This document shows positions 1 to 7,686 of a stretch of 64,000 nt of DNA, one piece after another; the stretch's first letter is position 1; every line of letters begins with the position of its first letter. The translations under genes were made by a program, and so were the position numbers. The stretch spans positions 248,001 through 312,000 of the forward strand of contig CABQNT010000001.1 of NCBI GenBank assembly GCA_902465605.1. The letters run 5' to 3'. A model generated the notes under the pieces. It worked only from the letters and a program-made list of their open reading frames with translations. It made no database searches and had not been told where the DNA came from. The DNA comes from Prevotella sp902465605 (GTDB taxonomy: Bacteria > Bacteroidota > Bacteroidia > Bacteroidales > Bacteroidaceae).

Positions 1-332
1 ATGTGGAGCCCAGGCCAGTGATTATCATCGAGGGCATCATGACGCTGCTCAACAAGCGACTGCGCGAGATGATGGATCTGAAGGTGTTTGTTGATTGTGA
101 TCCAGACGAGCGGCTCATCCGCAACATCCAGCGCGATACCATCGAACGGGGGAGGGATGTTAACATGGTGGTTCAGCGATACTTGGACGTGCTGAAGCCA
201 ATGCACGAGCAGTTCATCGAGCCCACCAAGCGTTTTGCTGACGTGATTATCCCGCAAGGAGGTGAGAATCTCAAGGGCATTGACATCCTCTGTAAGTATG
301 TCGAGCGCCTGGTGCTGATGAATTTAAGTTGA
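1..332 (+). CDS. udk: Uridine kinase, C-terminal part (cut by window edge)
   Basis: This is the last ~110 residues of a P-loop uridine/cytidine kinase, which phosphorylates uridine and cytidine in the cytoplasmic pyrimidine salvage pathway. The reading frame is open to the window edge, so the start and Walker A lie outside. Visible family features are the strand-loop VIIIEGIMTL, the segment KVFVDCDPDERLIRNIQRD with its arginine-rich lid, and a C-terminal FADVIIPQGG strand. The GTG at position 3 is internal and is not a start. Confidence 0.9.
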   Translation, partial: VEPRPVIIIEGIMTLLNKRLREMMDLKVFVDCDPDERLIRNIQRDTIERGRDVNMVVQRYLDVLKPMHEQFIEPTKRFADVIIPQGGENLKGIDILCKYVERLVLMNLS

Positions 333-439
333 CCCATGAACAGTGCGGAGGCGTGAGTCGAAATGGTTTCATGATGCACCTCTTGCCGTTTCCGATTAGA
401 CGTTTTCCTTCTTTTGGGTTATAAATTAATATTTATTCG

Positions 440-481
440 CATTCCGTACCGTCGGAATGTCGATTTTATTCGCTATCTTTG
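440..481 (+). promoter_or_regulatory. Promoter of gpx with a palindrome in place of the -33 box
   Basis: TATCTTTG at 474-481 fits the Bacteroidota -7 element TAnnTTTG. No TTG lies 20 bp upstream. That place is covered by an inverted repeat, CATTCCG-6 nt-CGGAATG (440-459), which could bind a redox-responsive activator or repressor. The regulatory role is inferred. Confidence 0.5.
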
Positions 482-581
482 CGAGAGCAAGATGGTTGAA
501 TCGTCAATGGAGATAGAGTCGTTCTCACCATCAATACAACTACGACATTGTAACATATTCATTTATAATAAACAGAAGAAA

Positions 582-1130
582 ATGAAAACAATTTATGATT
601 TTTCAGTAAAAGACAGAAAAGGTAACGATGTATCTCTCAAGGAGTATGCCAACGAAGTGCTGTTGATTGTCAACACAGCGACAAAATGTGGTTTCACTCC
701 TCAATACGAAGAGCTGGAGAAGCTCTACGAGAAGTACCATGCAAAAGGTTTCGAAATCCTTGATTTCCCTTGCAACCAATTTGGACAGCAGGCACCAGGA
801 ACGGACGAGAGCATCCACGAGTTCTGCAAACTGACATACGGTACCGAATTTCCACGCTTCAAGAAAATCAAGGTAAACGGTGACGATGCCGACCCACTTT
901 ACAAGTTCCTCAAAGAACAGAAAGGCTTTGCAGGCTGGGATATGAGTCACCCCATCGCTCCAATCCTCGTTGACATCCTGTCAAAAGAAGATCCCGATTA
1001 CGAGCAGAAGCCCGACATCAAATGGAATTTCACCAAGTTCCTTATCAACAAGCAGGGACAGGTTGTCGCACGCTTCGAGCCCACAGAGAAGTTAGAGCAT
1101 ATTGCTCAGCAAATCGAGGAACTGTTATAA
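582..1130 (+). CDS. Glutathione peroxidase-family thiol peroxidase
   Basis: A 182-aa cytoplasmic peroxidase of the GPx/BtuE family, reducing hydroperoxides, probably with thioredoxin as the electron donor. The catalytic set is visible: peroxidatic Cys in NTATKCGFTPQY, Gln in PCNQFGQQAPG, and the Trp-Asn pair in KWNFTKFL. The start at ATG 582 is chosen over the in-frame upstream ATG at 414 because it gives the normal family N-terminus (MKTIYDFSVKD) and places the promoter at 474-481 outside the gene. Thioredoxin reductase lies directly downstream, which fits a shared peroxide-defence role. Confidence 0.93.
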   Translation: MKTIYDFSVKDRKGNDVSLKEYANEVLLIVNTATKCGFTPQYEELEKLYEKYHAKGFEILDFPCNQFGQQAPGTDESIHEFCKLTYGTEFPRFKKIKVNGDDADPLYKFLKEQKGFAGWDMSHPIAPILVDILSKEDPDYEQKPDIKWNFTKFLINKQGQVVARFEPTEKLEHIAQQIEELL

Positions 1131-1138
1131 TGGAAAGT

Positions 1139-1186
1139 GAAAAAGGTGAAATCCGCATGCATCCGTATGTGTGTTTCACCTTTTTC
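1139..1186. terminator. Bidirectional hairpin between gpx and trxB
   Basis: Perfect 13-bp inverted repeat GAAAAAGGTGAAA (1139-1151) / TTTCACCTTTTTC (1174-1186) with T- or A-rich arms. It probably terminates gpx or attenuates read-through into trxB, 57 bp further on. Confidence 0.6.
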
Positions 1187-1242
1187 GTTTCATCTTTCCC
1201 AATTTTCGTTACAGCGTTCACGACGCTTATTTCATATCTTAC

Positions 1243-2196
1243 ATGATGGAACAACAAAAGCAATATACCCGTTGCCTCATTGTTGGTAGCGGACCGGCAG
1301 GCTATACGGCTGCCATCTATGCGGCTCGCGCCAATCTCAATCCCGTTCTTTATTGCGGATTGCAGACAGGCGGCCAGCTCACTCAAACCACTGAGGTGGA
1401 GAATTTTCCCGGTTATCCCGAGGGTGTCGACGGCAATCAGATGATGATGGATTTGCGTCAGCAGGCCGAACGCTATGGAACGGACATCCGAGACGGCGAG
1501 ATTGTCAAGGCAGATTTGACTAAAGCTCCTTACAAGCTGGTCACCGACAGTGGCGATGAGCTTCAGGCAGAGACCGTGATTATTGCCACAGGAGCATCTG
1601 CCAAGTATCTTGGGTTGGACGATGAGGAGAAATATAAGGGGCAAGGTGTGAGTGCCTGTGCCACTTGTGACGGATTTTTCTATCGCGGCAAGGTGGTGGC
1701 TGTCGTGGGTGGTGGCGACACTGCTTGCGAAGAAGCAACCTATTTGGCTGGCCTTTGCAGTAAGGTGTACCTAATCGTGCGCAAAGATTATCTGCGTGCC
1801 TCTGATGTGATGCAACAACGTGTGGAAGATAACGCGAAGATAGAGATACTCTATAAGCACAACGCCACAGGGCTCTATGGCGAGAATGGCGTTGAGGGCG
1901 TTCACCTGGTCAAGCATTTGGGCGAGGAAAACGAGGAGTGTTACGACCTGCCTATCGATGGTTTCTTCTTAGCTATTGGGCACACTCCCAACTCGTCTGT
2001 GTTCAAAGACTTCCTTGAAACCAATCAAGCGGGCTACATCAAGACCATCCCTGGTACGCCCAAGACCAAGATTCCCGGTGTGTATGCGGCTGGTGATGTG
2101 GCTGATCCCGTATATCGTCAGGCTGTCGTAGCTGCGGGAACAGGCTGTCAGGCTGCCCTTGAGGCAGAGCGATACCTTACTGAAATCAATAAATAA
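1243..2196 (+). CDS. trxB: Thioredoxin-disulfide reductase
   Basis: A 317-aa FAD- and NADPH-dependent flavoprotein that reduces thioredoxin. The FAD-binding GSGPAG lies at about residues 15-20, the redox-active CATC at 139-142, the NADPH-binding GGGDT near 156-160, and a C-terminal YAAGDVAD FAD motif is present. The tandem ATG at 1243/1246 gives the family N-terminus; the upstream GTG at 1171 lies inside the terminator hairpin arm and is rejected. The gene follows the GPx-family peroxidase, so the pair can form one reducing chain. Confidence 0.96.
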   Translation: MMEQQKQYTRCLIVGSGPAGYTAAIYAARANLNPVLYCGLQTGGQLTQTTEVENFPGYPEGVDGNQMMMDLRQQAERYGTDIRDGEIVKADLTKAPYKLVTDSGDELQAETVIIATGASAKYLGLDDEEKYKGQGVSACATCDGFFYRGKVVAVVGGGDTACEEATYLAGLCSKVYLIVRKDYLRASDVMQQRVEDNAKIEILYKHNATGLYGENGVEGVHLVKHLGEENEECYDLPIDGFFLAIGHTPNSSVFKDFLETNQAGYIKTIPGTPKTKIPGVYAAGDVADPVYRQAVVAAGTGCQAALEAERYLTEINK

Positions 2197-2305
2197 TCTT
2201 GGACTTGCGCTGGATTTAAGAGTATAAAACCTTACTTTCAGTATGCCGCAGAAACGTAATTTTGTACGTTCAAACATGACGGCAGCGTTGACAAGATGGA
2301 TAAAT

Positions 2306-2348
2306 AAAAGCGGTCTATAGCACACGATGAGTGTTATAGACCGCTTTT
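2306..2348. terminator. Terminator between convergent trxB and pepT
   Basis: A 18-bp stem AAAAGCGGTCTATAGCAC / GTGTTATAGACCGCTTTT with one G-U position and T-runs on both strands. It serves as a bidirectional intrinsic terminator for two converging genes. Confidence 0.85.
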
Positions 2349-2424
2349 TGTCACATTGTTTTTATCTTTCTTTCAATAGAATCGTTTGATATATCAAGCT
2401 GGATTGCAGCCAAAACGAAATGCG

Positions 2425-3648
2425 TTAGTCGTTGTATTGGGCCGTAATTTCGCAAATCTTCACAATAACTTCAACCGCCTTTTTCATGACCTGAATAGAG
2501 ACAAACTCGTAAGGGCCGTGGAAGTTAACACCGCCAGCGAAGATGTTTGGGCAGGGTAAGCCCTTGAAACTGAGCTGTGCGCCATCGGTTCCACCACGGA
2601 TAGGCTCCACTTTCGGGGCCACACCGGTTTCTTGCATGGCTTGCAAAACGATGTCGATGACGTGCATGTTCGGTTCAATTTTCTCCTTCATGTTGTAGTA
2701 CTGGTCCTTGATGACAATCTCAACCGTACCCTCACCATACTTTTCGTTCATCTTTCGTGCGCAGTCTTCCATAAAGTCCTTGCGGTCTTCGAACTTCTCA
2801 CGGTCGTGATCTCGGATGAGATAACTCATCTTAGCCTCTTCCGTTCGGGTCTCCATGCCCAGCAGATGATAGAATCCTTGATAACCCTCGGTGTTCTCTG
2901 GGATGTCTGTGTCGGGAATCATGGCATTGAACTCGCATGCCAACCGATTGGCATTAACCATCTTGTCCTTTGCATATCCTGTATGAACGCTCACCCCTTT
3001 GATGGTGATTTTGGCACTGGCGGCGTTGAAGTTCTCGTACTCCAGGTCGCCAATGTCACCTCCATCCATGGTGTAAGCCCAGCTGCATCCAAATTTTTCC
3101 ACGTCAAAATGGTGCGCGCCAAGTCCTATTTCCTCATCAGGATTGAACCCCATACGAATGTCACCATGCTCAATTTCATCGTGATCGCGTAGGTAGCACA
3201 TGGCATCTACAATCTCTGCGATGCCTGCTTTGTCGTCAGCACCCAGCAACGTGTGCCCATCTGTCACGATAAGATCTTCGCCAATGTGCGCCTTCAGTTC
3301 AGGAAATTTCTCTGGAGAAGACACGATACCCTCTGAAAGGTTGATGTCGCCGCCGTCATAATTGTTCACAATGCGTGCCTTGATGTCAGCTCCGCTGGCA
3401 TCGGGACTGGTGTCATAATGTGAGATGAAGCCGATGGTGGGTATTTCTTTTTTGGTGTTTGCCTTCAGTGTGGCATAGATGTATCCTTTTTCATCCATCT
3501 CTACATCCGAGAATCCTTCACGTTCCAACTCCTCTTTGAGGTACTTGGCGAAAACGAGTTGTTTTGATGTACTGGGGACTGTCTGCGAGTCTTCGGACGA
3601 CTGGGTATCAAACTTGGTATAGTTGATAAATCTCTCTGTAATGTCCAT
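2425..3648 (-). CDS. pepT: Peptidase T (tripeptide aminopeptidase)
   Basis: A 407-aa M20-family dizinc aminopeptidase that releases N-terminal residues from tripeptides in the cytoplasm. Metal and catalytic motifs are visible: ISHYDTSPD, TLLGADDKAGIAEI, the FNPDEEIG catalytic glutamates, TMDGGD, and the C-terminal IRGGTDGAQLS and NFHGPYEFV. Length matches the family (about 405-410). The start codon lies 36 bp from the left phage attachment core, so this is the last host gene before the prophage. Confidence 0.96.
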   Translation of the reverse strand: MDITERFINYTKFDTQSSEDSQTVPSTSKQLVFAKYLKEELEREGFSDVEMDEKGYIYATLKANTKKEIPTIGFISHYDTSPDASGADIKARIVNNYDGGDINLSEGIVSSPEKFPELKAHIGEDLIVTDGHTLLGADDKAGIAEIVDAMCYLRDHDEIEHGDIRMGFNPDEEIGLGAHHFDVEKFGCSWAYTMDGGDIGDLEYENFNAASAKITIKGVSVHTGYAKDKMVNANRLACEFNAMIPDTDIPENTEGYQGFYHLLGMETRTEEAKMSYLIRDHDREKFEDRKDFMEDCARKMNEKYGEGTVEIVIKDQYYNMKEKIEPNMHVIDIVLQAMQETGVAPKVEPIRGGTDGAQLSFKGLPCPNIFAGGVNFHGPYEFVSIQVMKKAVEVIVKICEITAQYND

Positions 3649-3683
3649 GTGCTTTTAGAATTAAGTGTGATTTCACTAGTAAG

Positions 3684-3698
3684 GGTGACTCCGGCGGG
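3684..3698. other. attL core (15-bp repeat of the tRNA-Arg 3' end)
   Basis: GGTGACTCCGGCGGG is identical to 45428-45442. The flanking bases differ on both sides, so the core is exactly 15 bp. It marks the end of the prophage distal to the integrase. Confidence 0.85.
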
Positions 3699-3755
3699 TA
3701 TGTGCCGGTACTTAGTAATTAATTGATTGGTAAAATGTTATGCTGTGTTGCGATT

Positions 3756-4004
3756 CTATTTTGCTACTGCGATTGTTACTGTTAAGCTATATTTGGGTGC
3801 GTGGGTAAGTATGGGAGGAACGCTGCCCGTCCTTTCTTTTTCGGATTGTGCCACTTCTGACATGGAGTTTTCAAAGTCGGCTTTTGCTTCGCTTACGCTG
3901 TCGCCACGCCCTATCAGCGTGTAAGGTGACGCATCTGTGTTGTAGGCGATATAGCTGCCGTCCGTGTCTTCCTCAATGGCTACCGTCATGTTTTTTGTTT
4001 CCAT
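3756..4004 (-). CDS. Short HicB-like antitoxin, downstream copy
   Basis: An 82-aa protein with a HicB-like partial RNase H fold: a beta-rich N-terminus (MTVAIEEDTDGSYIAYNTD), then GDSVSEAKADFENSM. Typical HicB proteins continue about 50 residues to a DNA-binding domain; this one stops after TVTIAVAK. None of the following frames restores a clear helix-turn-helix, so it is either truncated or a neutralising-only form. It is the third gene of a leftward operon, 15 bp after the HicA toxin. Confidence 0.6.
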   Translation of the reverse strand: METKNMTVAIEEDTDGSYIAYNTDASPYTLIGRGDSVSEAKADFENSMSEVAQSEKERTGSVPPILTHAPKYSLTVTIAVAK

Positions 4005-4019
4005 ATAATACAGTTGTGC

Positions 4020-4268
4020 TTAGCGATTTTGTTTCAGCCACTCTATGAAGTCGGAACGAGTAAACCCAAGCGTACGCAGATTACTCTTTATGATAAACTC
4101 TGGTATGGGGTCTATGTGCGTTTGCAGGATGACAGAGCGTAGCAGTCCTTGTTTTTTCCATTTTTCATGCCCACCTTCTGTTGACACTCTTTTACATCCT
4201 ATGTCAAAGAGGAAACGCCTGAACTCTTCAAGCGTTATGTTGCTCAACTTGTAGGTGTTCATTGGCAA
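4020..4268 (-). CDS. HicA-family mRNA interferase toxin
   Basis: An 82-aa protein with the HicA/YcfA double-stranded-RNA-binding-like fold. Evidence is the small size, the conserved histidine in TEGGHEKWKK (HicA uses a Gly-x-His motif to cleave mRNA), and location between two HicB-like genes. Its start overlaps the end of the upstream HicB gene by 10 bp, so the two are translationally coupled. In a lysogen it would act as an addiction module or as defence against other phages. Assignment of the family is firmer than the claim that it is active. Confidence 0.7.
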   Translation of the reverse strand: MPMNTYKLSNITLEEFRRFLFDIGCKRVSTEGGHEKWKKQGLLRSVILQTHIDPIPEFIIKSNLRTLGFTRSDFIEWLKQNR

Positions 4269-4627
4269 CAGGGTATCTCGGTACGCACGTTCAGTTTGCT
4301 ATACTCTGACATAGAAAAGACTTTGTCGGCTGACTTGTTTCCTCTCAATATGTCGATGAGGCTCGGTTCTTTTGCGGTGCTGCCTTTCAGCTTCCAGCCG
4401 TGTTGCCGTAGGTCGTCGTGTAGGGTGTTGCTTTCCATTTGCTCGGTGAGCCATTGGTGCAAGACGTACTCGAAGTCTCGCTTTGCGGCTTCTTCCGTAT
4501 GGTCGTAGCCGCTGAGGTCGAGCGATGGGCAATAGGCTATGTAGGCATCGTTTTCCTTGAATACGATGACGGACACGGACAGCTTTGCTCCGTTGTCGCT
4601 GATGCTTATATAATTTCCTTTTTGCAT
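4259..4627 (-). CDS. HicB-like antitoxin, upstream copy
   Basis: A 122-aa protein with the HicB-type N-terminal fold (ISISDNGAKLSVSVIVFKENDAYIAYCPSL, DLSGYDHTEEAAKRDFEYVL) and an unusual C-terminal tail in place of an obvious helix-turn-helix. It is the first gene of the operon and overlaps hicA by 10 bp. Having HicB-like genes on both sides of the toxin is not the usual two-gene plan. The operon has its own promoter at 4649-4680. Confidence 0.65.
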   Translation of the reverse strand: MQKGNYISISDNGAKLSVSVIVFKENDAYIAYCPSLDLSGYDHTEEAAKRDFEYVLHQWLTEQMESNTLHDDLRQHGWKLKGSTAKEPSLIDILRGNKSADKVFSMSEYSKLNVRTEIPCCQ

Positions 4628-4648
4628 GTTGTCGCTATTTCCTCAACG

Positions 4649-4680
4649 CAAATATACGGTGTTTATGTTATTCGTGCAAG
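4649..4680 (-). promoter_or_regulatory. Promoter of the hicB-hicA-hicB operon
   Basis: On the minus strand CTTG (4680-4677), 20 bp, then TATATTTG (4656-4649). This is a near-consensus Bacteroidota housekeeping promoter, so the toxin-antitoxin operon can be expressed from the silent prophage. Confidence 0.75.
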
Positions 4681-4769
4681 TTTTTATTTATTTATTTACA
4701 AAAAAACGTATGGGTGGACGGTGAACCATTTTGTTGACGTTAACAAAATGGTAGGGGGGTTCTGTTAGG

Positions 4770-5726
4770 CTATGAATAGTAATTATCTACGCAATATTGA
4801 TATTGTTCAATCATATCTGCGTACTCTTTAGAAGAATTGTCGTATGTATAAACATAGCCATTGATGTATGTGCCGTTTTGTATCCCAACGACAACGACAG
4901 GTGTTGGCAAGCCATTGGTTTCTTTGTAGTAATCATCTAACTGGTTGTCTTTGACGTGTCCTAATTTTATGCCGTCAATGGTTTTAAGCACAATGGCTTT
5001 GTCGTTATACTTGTTTCCTCTCTCTCTAATTGCCCATCCAAAGGTAACAAACGAGTTGGTAACATAATATCGACCTCCTACATAGTTGTATCGGTTGACG
5101 TACGGATAAGGATGTTCTGATTCTCGATGAGATAACTCTATGTCTGGAAGATTTAATTTTTCAACCTCGTTAATTAACGCATCAGATAAAGCCTCATAAG
5201 ACAACATGCTTACATAATCTTGGACAACGTACTTTATTGGTTCTTGCCCGATGGTTCCTTGGAATATAAACACGTCAATAGAATCGCCATGTCCTATGCC
5301 TAACCATGGGGCATTATCTTCTCCTACTTTAATATCATAATCATTCCACCTTCTTTTGTGTAATAGATAAATCTGTTTGCCGTCTTTGTCGTTAAATGCG
5401 ACTTCACGCTTCCCTTTTTGATTTGCATTTTCTGTATAGCTCGTAAAGCCATAATAAAGACCGCTCTCTATTTGAACAGTGCTGTCGCAAAATCTGTAAG
5501 GCGCACTAAATGGCCTGTCATCATTACGCTTTGCGAAAAAGCAACCAATCTCATAAATGAGGTTGTTGATATAGGTGGTTGATTCGGCTGTCGGTTCTGT
5601 TCCTGTGATGGTAGGAATGACATGTTTTTTTGTCGTTTCTTCATTTTTATTCGCGTCTTTTCCTCCATTGCTTGCGAAAAAGACTATAAGTAGAACAAAT
5701 GACACGATAATAACAAAGGCTGTCAT
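4770..5726 (-). CDS. Membrane-anchored protein of unknown function next to the repressor
   Basis: I do not recognise this 318-aa protein. It begins with one strong hydrophobic segment (residues 1-19, FVIIVSFVLLIVFF) followed by a charged linker (KDANKNEETTKKH) and a large polar, aromatic-rich domain, so it is probably anchored in the inner membrane with the domain in the periplasm. No lipobox is seen. It starts 20 bp downstream of the repressor stop and reads the same way, so it is probably co-transcribed with it and made in the lysogen. That position suits a lysogenic conversion or superinfection-exclusion factor, which is inference. Confidence 0.6.
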   Translation of the reverse strand: MTAFVIIVSFVLLIVFFASNGGKDANKNEETTKKHVIPTITGTEPTAESTTYINNLIYEIGCFFAKRNDDRPFSAPYRFCDSTVQIESGLYYGFTSYTENANQKGKREVAFNDKDGKQIYLLHKRRWNDYDIKVGEDNAPWLGIGHGDSIDVFIFQGTIGQEPIKYVVQDYVSMLSYEALSDALINEVEKLNLPDIELSHRESEHPYPYVNRYNYVGGRYYVTNSFVTFGWAIRERGNKYNDKAIVLKTIDGIKLGHVKDNQLDDYYKETNGLPTPVVVVGIQNGTYINGYVYTYDNSSKEYADMIEQYQYCVDNYYS

Positions 5727-5746
5727 AACTTAATGGTTTTATGGTT

Positions 5747-6385
5747 TTATAGTTTTTCACCTCGATATGTCACTCGGTAGATGTATTTGATGTTTTCTTT
5801 GAGAATTTTGAATTTGTCGAAGGCCTTGTTGTCGGAGATTGCCCAGAGGATTTCGGGGTCGTTTGCGTCTGCCTGTAGATGCTTGATCATGCGGTCTTCG
5901 TTTGTGATGATGAGGTATATCTTATCTGGATCTGGAGTTTCCCATGAATTGATATTGTCCACGCCGATGATGTCGCCCTCGTTGATGCGTGGTGACATGG
6001 AACAGCCGATGACGGGGAAGAAAGCGATGGCATGCACGCCCGGTATGAACATGTAGCCAGATGGATTTGCATTTTGCAAAACAACTTCAATCTGTCCTGC
6101 ACTCACGGGCAGCTTTTCGTAATAAGGTATGTCACGGTTAGACTGTTTGACTGGATGAAGCAGTGGTTCATCGGAAAGATACATCTCACCGCTGCCTGTC
6201 AACAGCCAGTCGGGGTTGACCTCGGGAAAGGCGGAGATAATACTCTGAAATTTATCTACACTCGGGGCGTTTTTTAATTGTTTTAAATAACCATTTGAAA
6301 GTCCTGCCGCCTTTTCAAAGTTCCTAACGCTAATATTACTATCTTTAATAAACTTTGTAATTCGTTGTTTAACAGTATCTTCCAT
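5747..6385 (-). CDS. Phage repressor (HTH plus S24/LexA-type self-cleaving domain)
   Basis: A 212-aa CI/LexA-like protein. Residues ~1-65 form an XRE-type helix-turn-helix (SVRNFEKAAGLSNGYLKQL). The C-terminal half is an S24 peptidase with Ser129 in GCSMSP and Lys168 in DRMIKHL as the catalytic dyad, and an Ala96-Gly97 bond in PVSAGQIE where LexA-type proteins are cut. Spacing of the three sites is close to LexA, so RecA-triggered autocleavage and induction are likely. It is divergent from the early genes, with operator-like palindromes between. Confidence 0.9.
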   Translation of the reverse strand: MEDTVKQRITKFIKDSNISVRNFEKAAGLSNGYLKQLKNAPSVDKFQSIISAFPEVNPDWLLTGSGEMYLSDEPLLHPVKQSNRDIPYYEKLPVSAGQIEVVLQNANPSGYMFIPGVHAIAFFPVIGCSMSPRINEGDIIGVDNINSWETPDPDKIYLIITNEDRMIKHLQADANDPEILWAISDNKAFDKFKILKENIKYIYRVTYRGEKL

Positions 6386-6424
6386 ATCATATTTATTTAG
6401 ATTAACTATAAATAGATAGAATAT

Positions 6425-6478
6425 TAGATAATAATCTACTATTTTTCTTGTTTGTATGTAGATAATACTCTATATTTG
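6425..6478 (+). promoter_or_regulatory. Early rightward promoter with two operator palindromes
   Basis: TAGATAATAATCTA (6425-6438) is a perfect TAGAT-4 nt-ATCTA palindrome; TAGATAATACTCTA (6459-6472) is the same with one change. Centres are 34 bp apart. The second overlaps the -7 box TATATTTG (6471-6478), which has TTG 20 bp upstream (6448-6450). Repressor bound at the second site would block this early promoter. Leftward promoter elements for the repressor itself are not clear. Confidence 0.75.
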
Positions 6479-6509
6479 CATCCGTAAATAAGACAATAAA
6501 ACAAAGTGC

Positions 6510-6598
6510 GGTAGCAAGCGCACGCAAGTTTGCCATTACGTTATAATCATTAAATGCTTCATACGACTACAAATATAACGATTGCGTGCTTTGCTACC
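6510..6598 (+). other. Long imperfect stem in the early leader RNA
   Basis: GGTAGCAAGCGCACGCAA (6510-6527) pairs with TTGCGTGCTTTGCTACC (6582-6598) with a small internal loop. A nested CGTTATA/TATAACG pair sits at 6539-6545 and 6574-6580. It begins about 30 nt after the early promoter, so the early transcript carries a strongly folded 5' end. The rest of the 6386-6754 gap holds the operators, promoter and one REP copy. Confidence 0.55.
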
Positions 6599-6648
6599 AA
6601 ACTTTTTAACAGAAAAAGTAAATAAAACAATAAAAAAAGGGAAAGGGG

Positions 6649-6678
6649 AGCCTCCCCCGCCCCCTCCGAAGGAGGGGA
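6649..6678 (+). repeat. REP-like palindrome, copy 1
   Basis: Begins AGCCTCCCCC and contains CCCCTCCGAAGGAGGGG, a self-complementary core. It lies in the leader before the first early gene. Confidence 0.85.
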
Positions 6679-6754
6679 GCAAAGACAGCTGGAGGAGTGG
6701 ACAAAGAATGGAACGAAACGAATAATAAATAACTAATAAGGAAAGGACAAAGAA

Positions 6755-7108
6755 ATGGGAACGGTTAATGAACGACTGCTGGGTGAGCTTAGTGCAATGG
6801 AGCTGCTGACAATGGACGGCTTGGAAAGGATGTACAAAGTGATGTTGAAGGAGGAAGTGACATGGTATTTCTACATGCAGAACGATGAGTTTGTGGAGGA
6901 GGTGTACAGCTGGATAGTGGAGGCTCCAAGAGATGAGTGGGTGCTGAGGCTGGCGTACGTCAAGGTAAGATTCCAACAGCATGGCGTATGGCCTAAGGAT
7001 TGGGCGGAACTGTACGATGCGATCAAGCTGGACAATGTGAATGAACATGACGTAAAGGAGGCATCGGGTATGGTGTATATGATGAGAACATTTTGTAAGG
7101 CATGGTAA
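6755..7108 (+). CDS. Early phage protein, unknown
   Basis: A 117-aa acidic, largely helical protein that I do not recognise; no motif or membrane segment is visible. Tryptophans and aromatic residues are frequent (VTWYFYMQND, MVYMMRTFCKAW). It is the first gene of the rightward early operon, immediately after the operator region, a position often held by regulators or host-takeover proteins. An A-rich leader with GGAAAGG precedes the start. Confidence 0.6.
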   Translation: MGTVNERLLGELSAMELLTMDGLERMYKVMLKEEVTWYFYMQNDEFVEEVYSWIVEAPRDEWVLRLAYVKVRFQQHGVWPKDWAELYDAIKLDNVNEHDVKEASGMVYMMRTFCKAW

Positions 7109-7117
7109 ATTAGAATA

Positions 7118-7345
7118 ATGAAAGGAACAATGAAGATGACGGAAAAAGTACTGAACGAACGACCAAGCATCGCTCACTTTGAGAACATGTTCGTTGGCGA
7201 CCAGCTGCTGTATAAGGGCGTTGACTTTTCAAGGATGTGCAGCATCAAGTCGATGGCTTGGAATGCTGGGAAACGGTTTGGACGGAAATACAGCACACGG
7301 TCGGACTATGATGCAAACGAAACGAAAGTGACGAGGGTGGAGTAA
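7118..7345 (+). CDS. Small basic early phage protein, unknown
   Basis: A 75-aa basic protein (for example NAGKRFGRKYSTRSDYD) with no family I recognise. The size and charge suit a nucleic-acid-binding regulator, but no helix-turn-helix can be drawn with confidence. It starts 9 bp after the previous gene, in the same operon. ATG codons at residues 1, 5 and 7 are all possible starts. Confidence 0.5.
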   Translation: MKGTMKMTEKVLNERPSIAHFENMFVGDQLLYKGVDFSRMCSIKSMAWNAGKRFGRKYSTRSDYDANETKVTRVE

Positions 7346-7398
7346 CAACGAATGGAGCGAAAGAAACGAATAATAAATAATAAGGAAAGGGAATAATA

Positions 7399-7686
7399 AT
7401 GGAATATTCGATTAATATAAAAGATGATTTAGCAATCAAAGGCGAACAATATAATAAAGTAACCTTTGACGTGGCACTGAAAGATGTGTCATTGTATCAG
7501 TTACACAAACTTCAAGATTTACCCGAGCGTATATTACGAGAGATTATCAATACACGCTTAGCTTTACTTGAAGAGGACTTCTTGTATTTAACTCAAAAAG
7601 AAAAGAAATACATCAAGGAGAAATTTCCTACGATATATCGCAGTATTCTTCCAAGTATTCCAGGAAGTAAAGAAGAAACTGTTTAG
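7399..7686 (+). CDS. Early phage protein, unknown
   Basis: A 95-aa protein, beta-like at the N-terminus and helical and charged toward the C-terminus (LTQKEKKYIKEKF). Not recognised. Its leader repeats the sequence found before the gene at 6755 (ACGAATAATAAATAA and TAAGGAAAGG), which supports the start. Its last 59 bp overlap a convergent gene on the minus strand. Confidence 0.5.
   Translation: MEYSINIKDDLAIKGEQYNKVTFDVALKDVSLYQLHKLQDLPERILREIINTRLALLEEDFLYLTQKEKKYIKEKFPTIYRSILPSIPGSKEETV

Noticed and set aside
1045..1644. 199-codon minus-strand frame under gpx/trxB
   Set aside because: Shadow of two well-supported genes, spans the terminator, and has no recognisable protein features.
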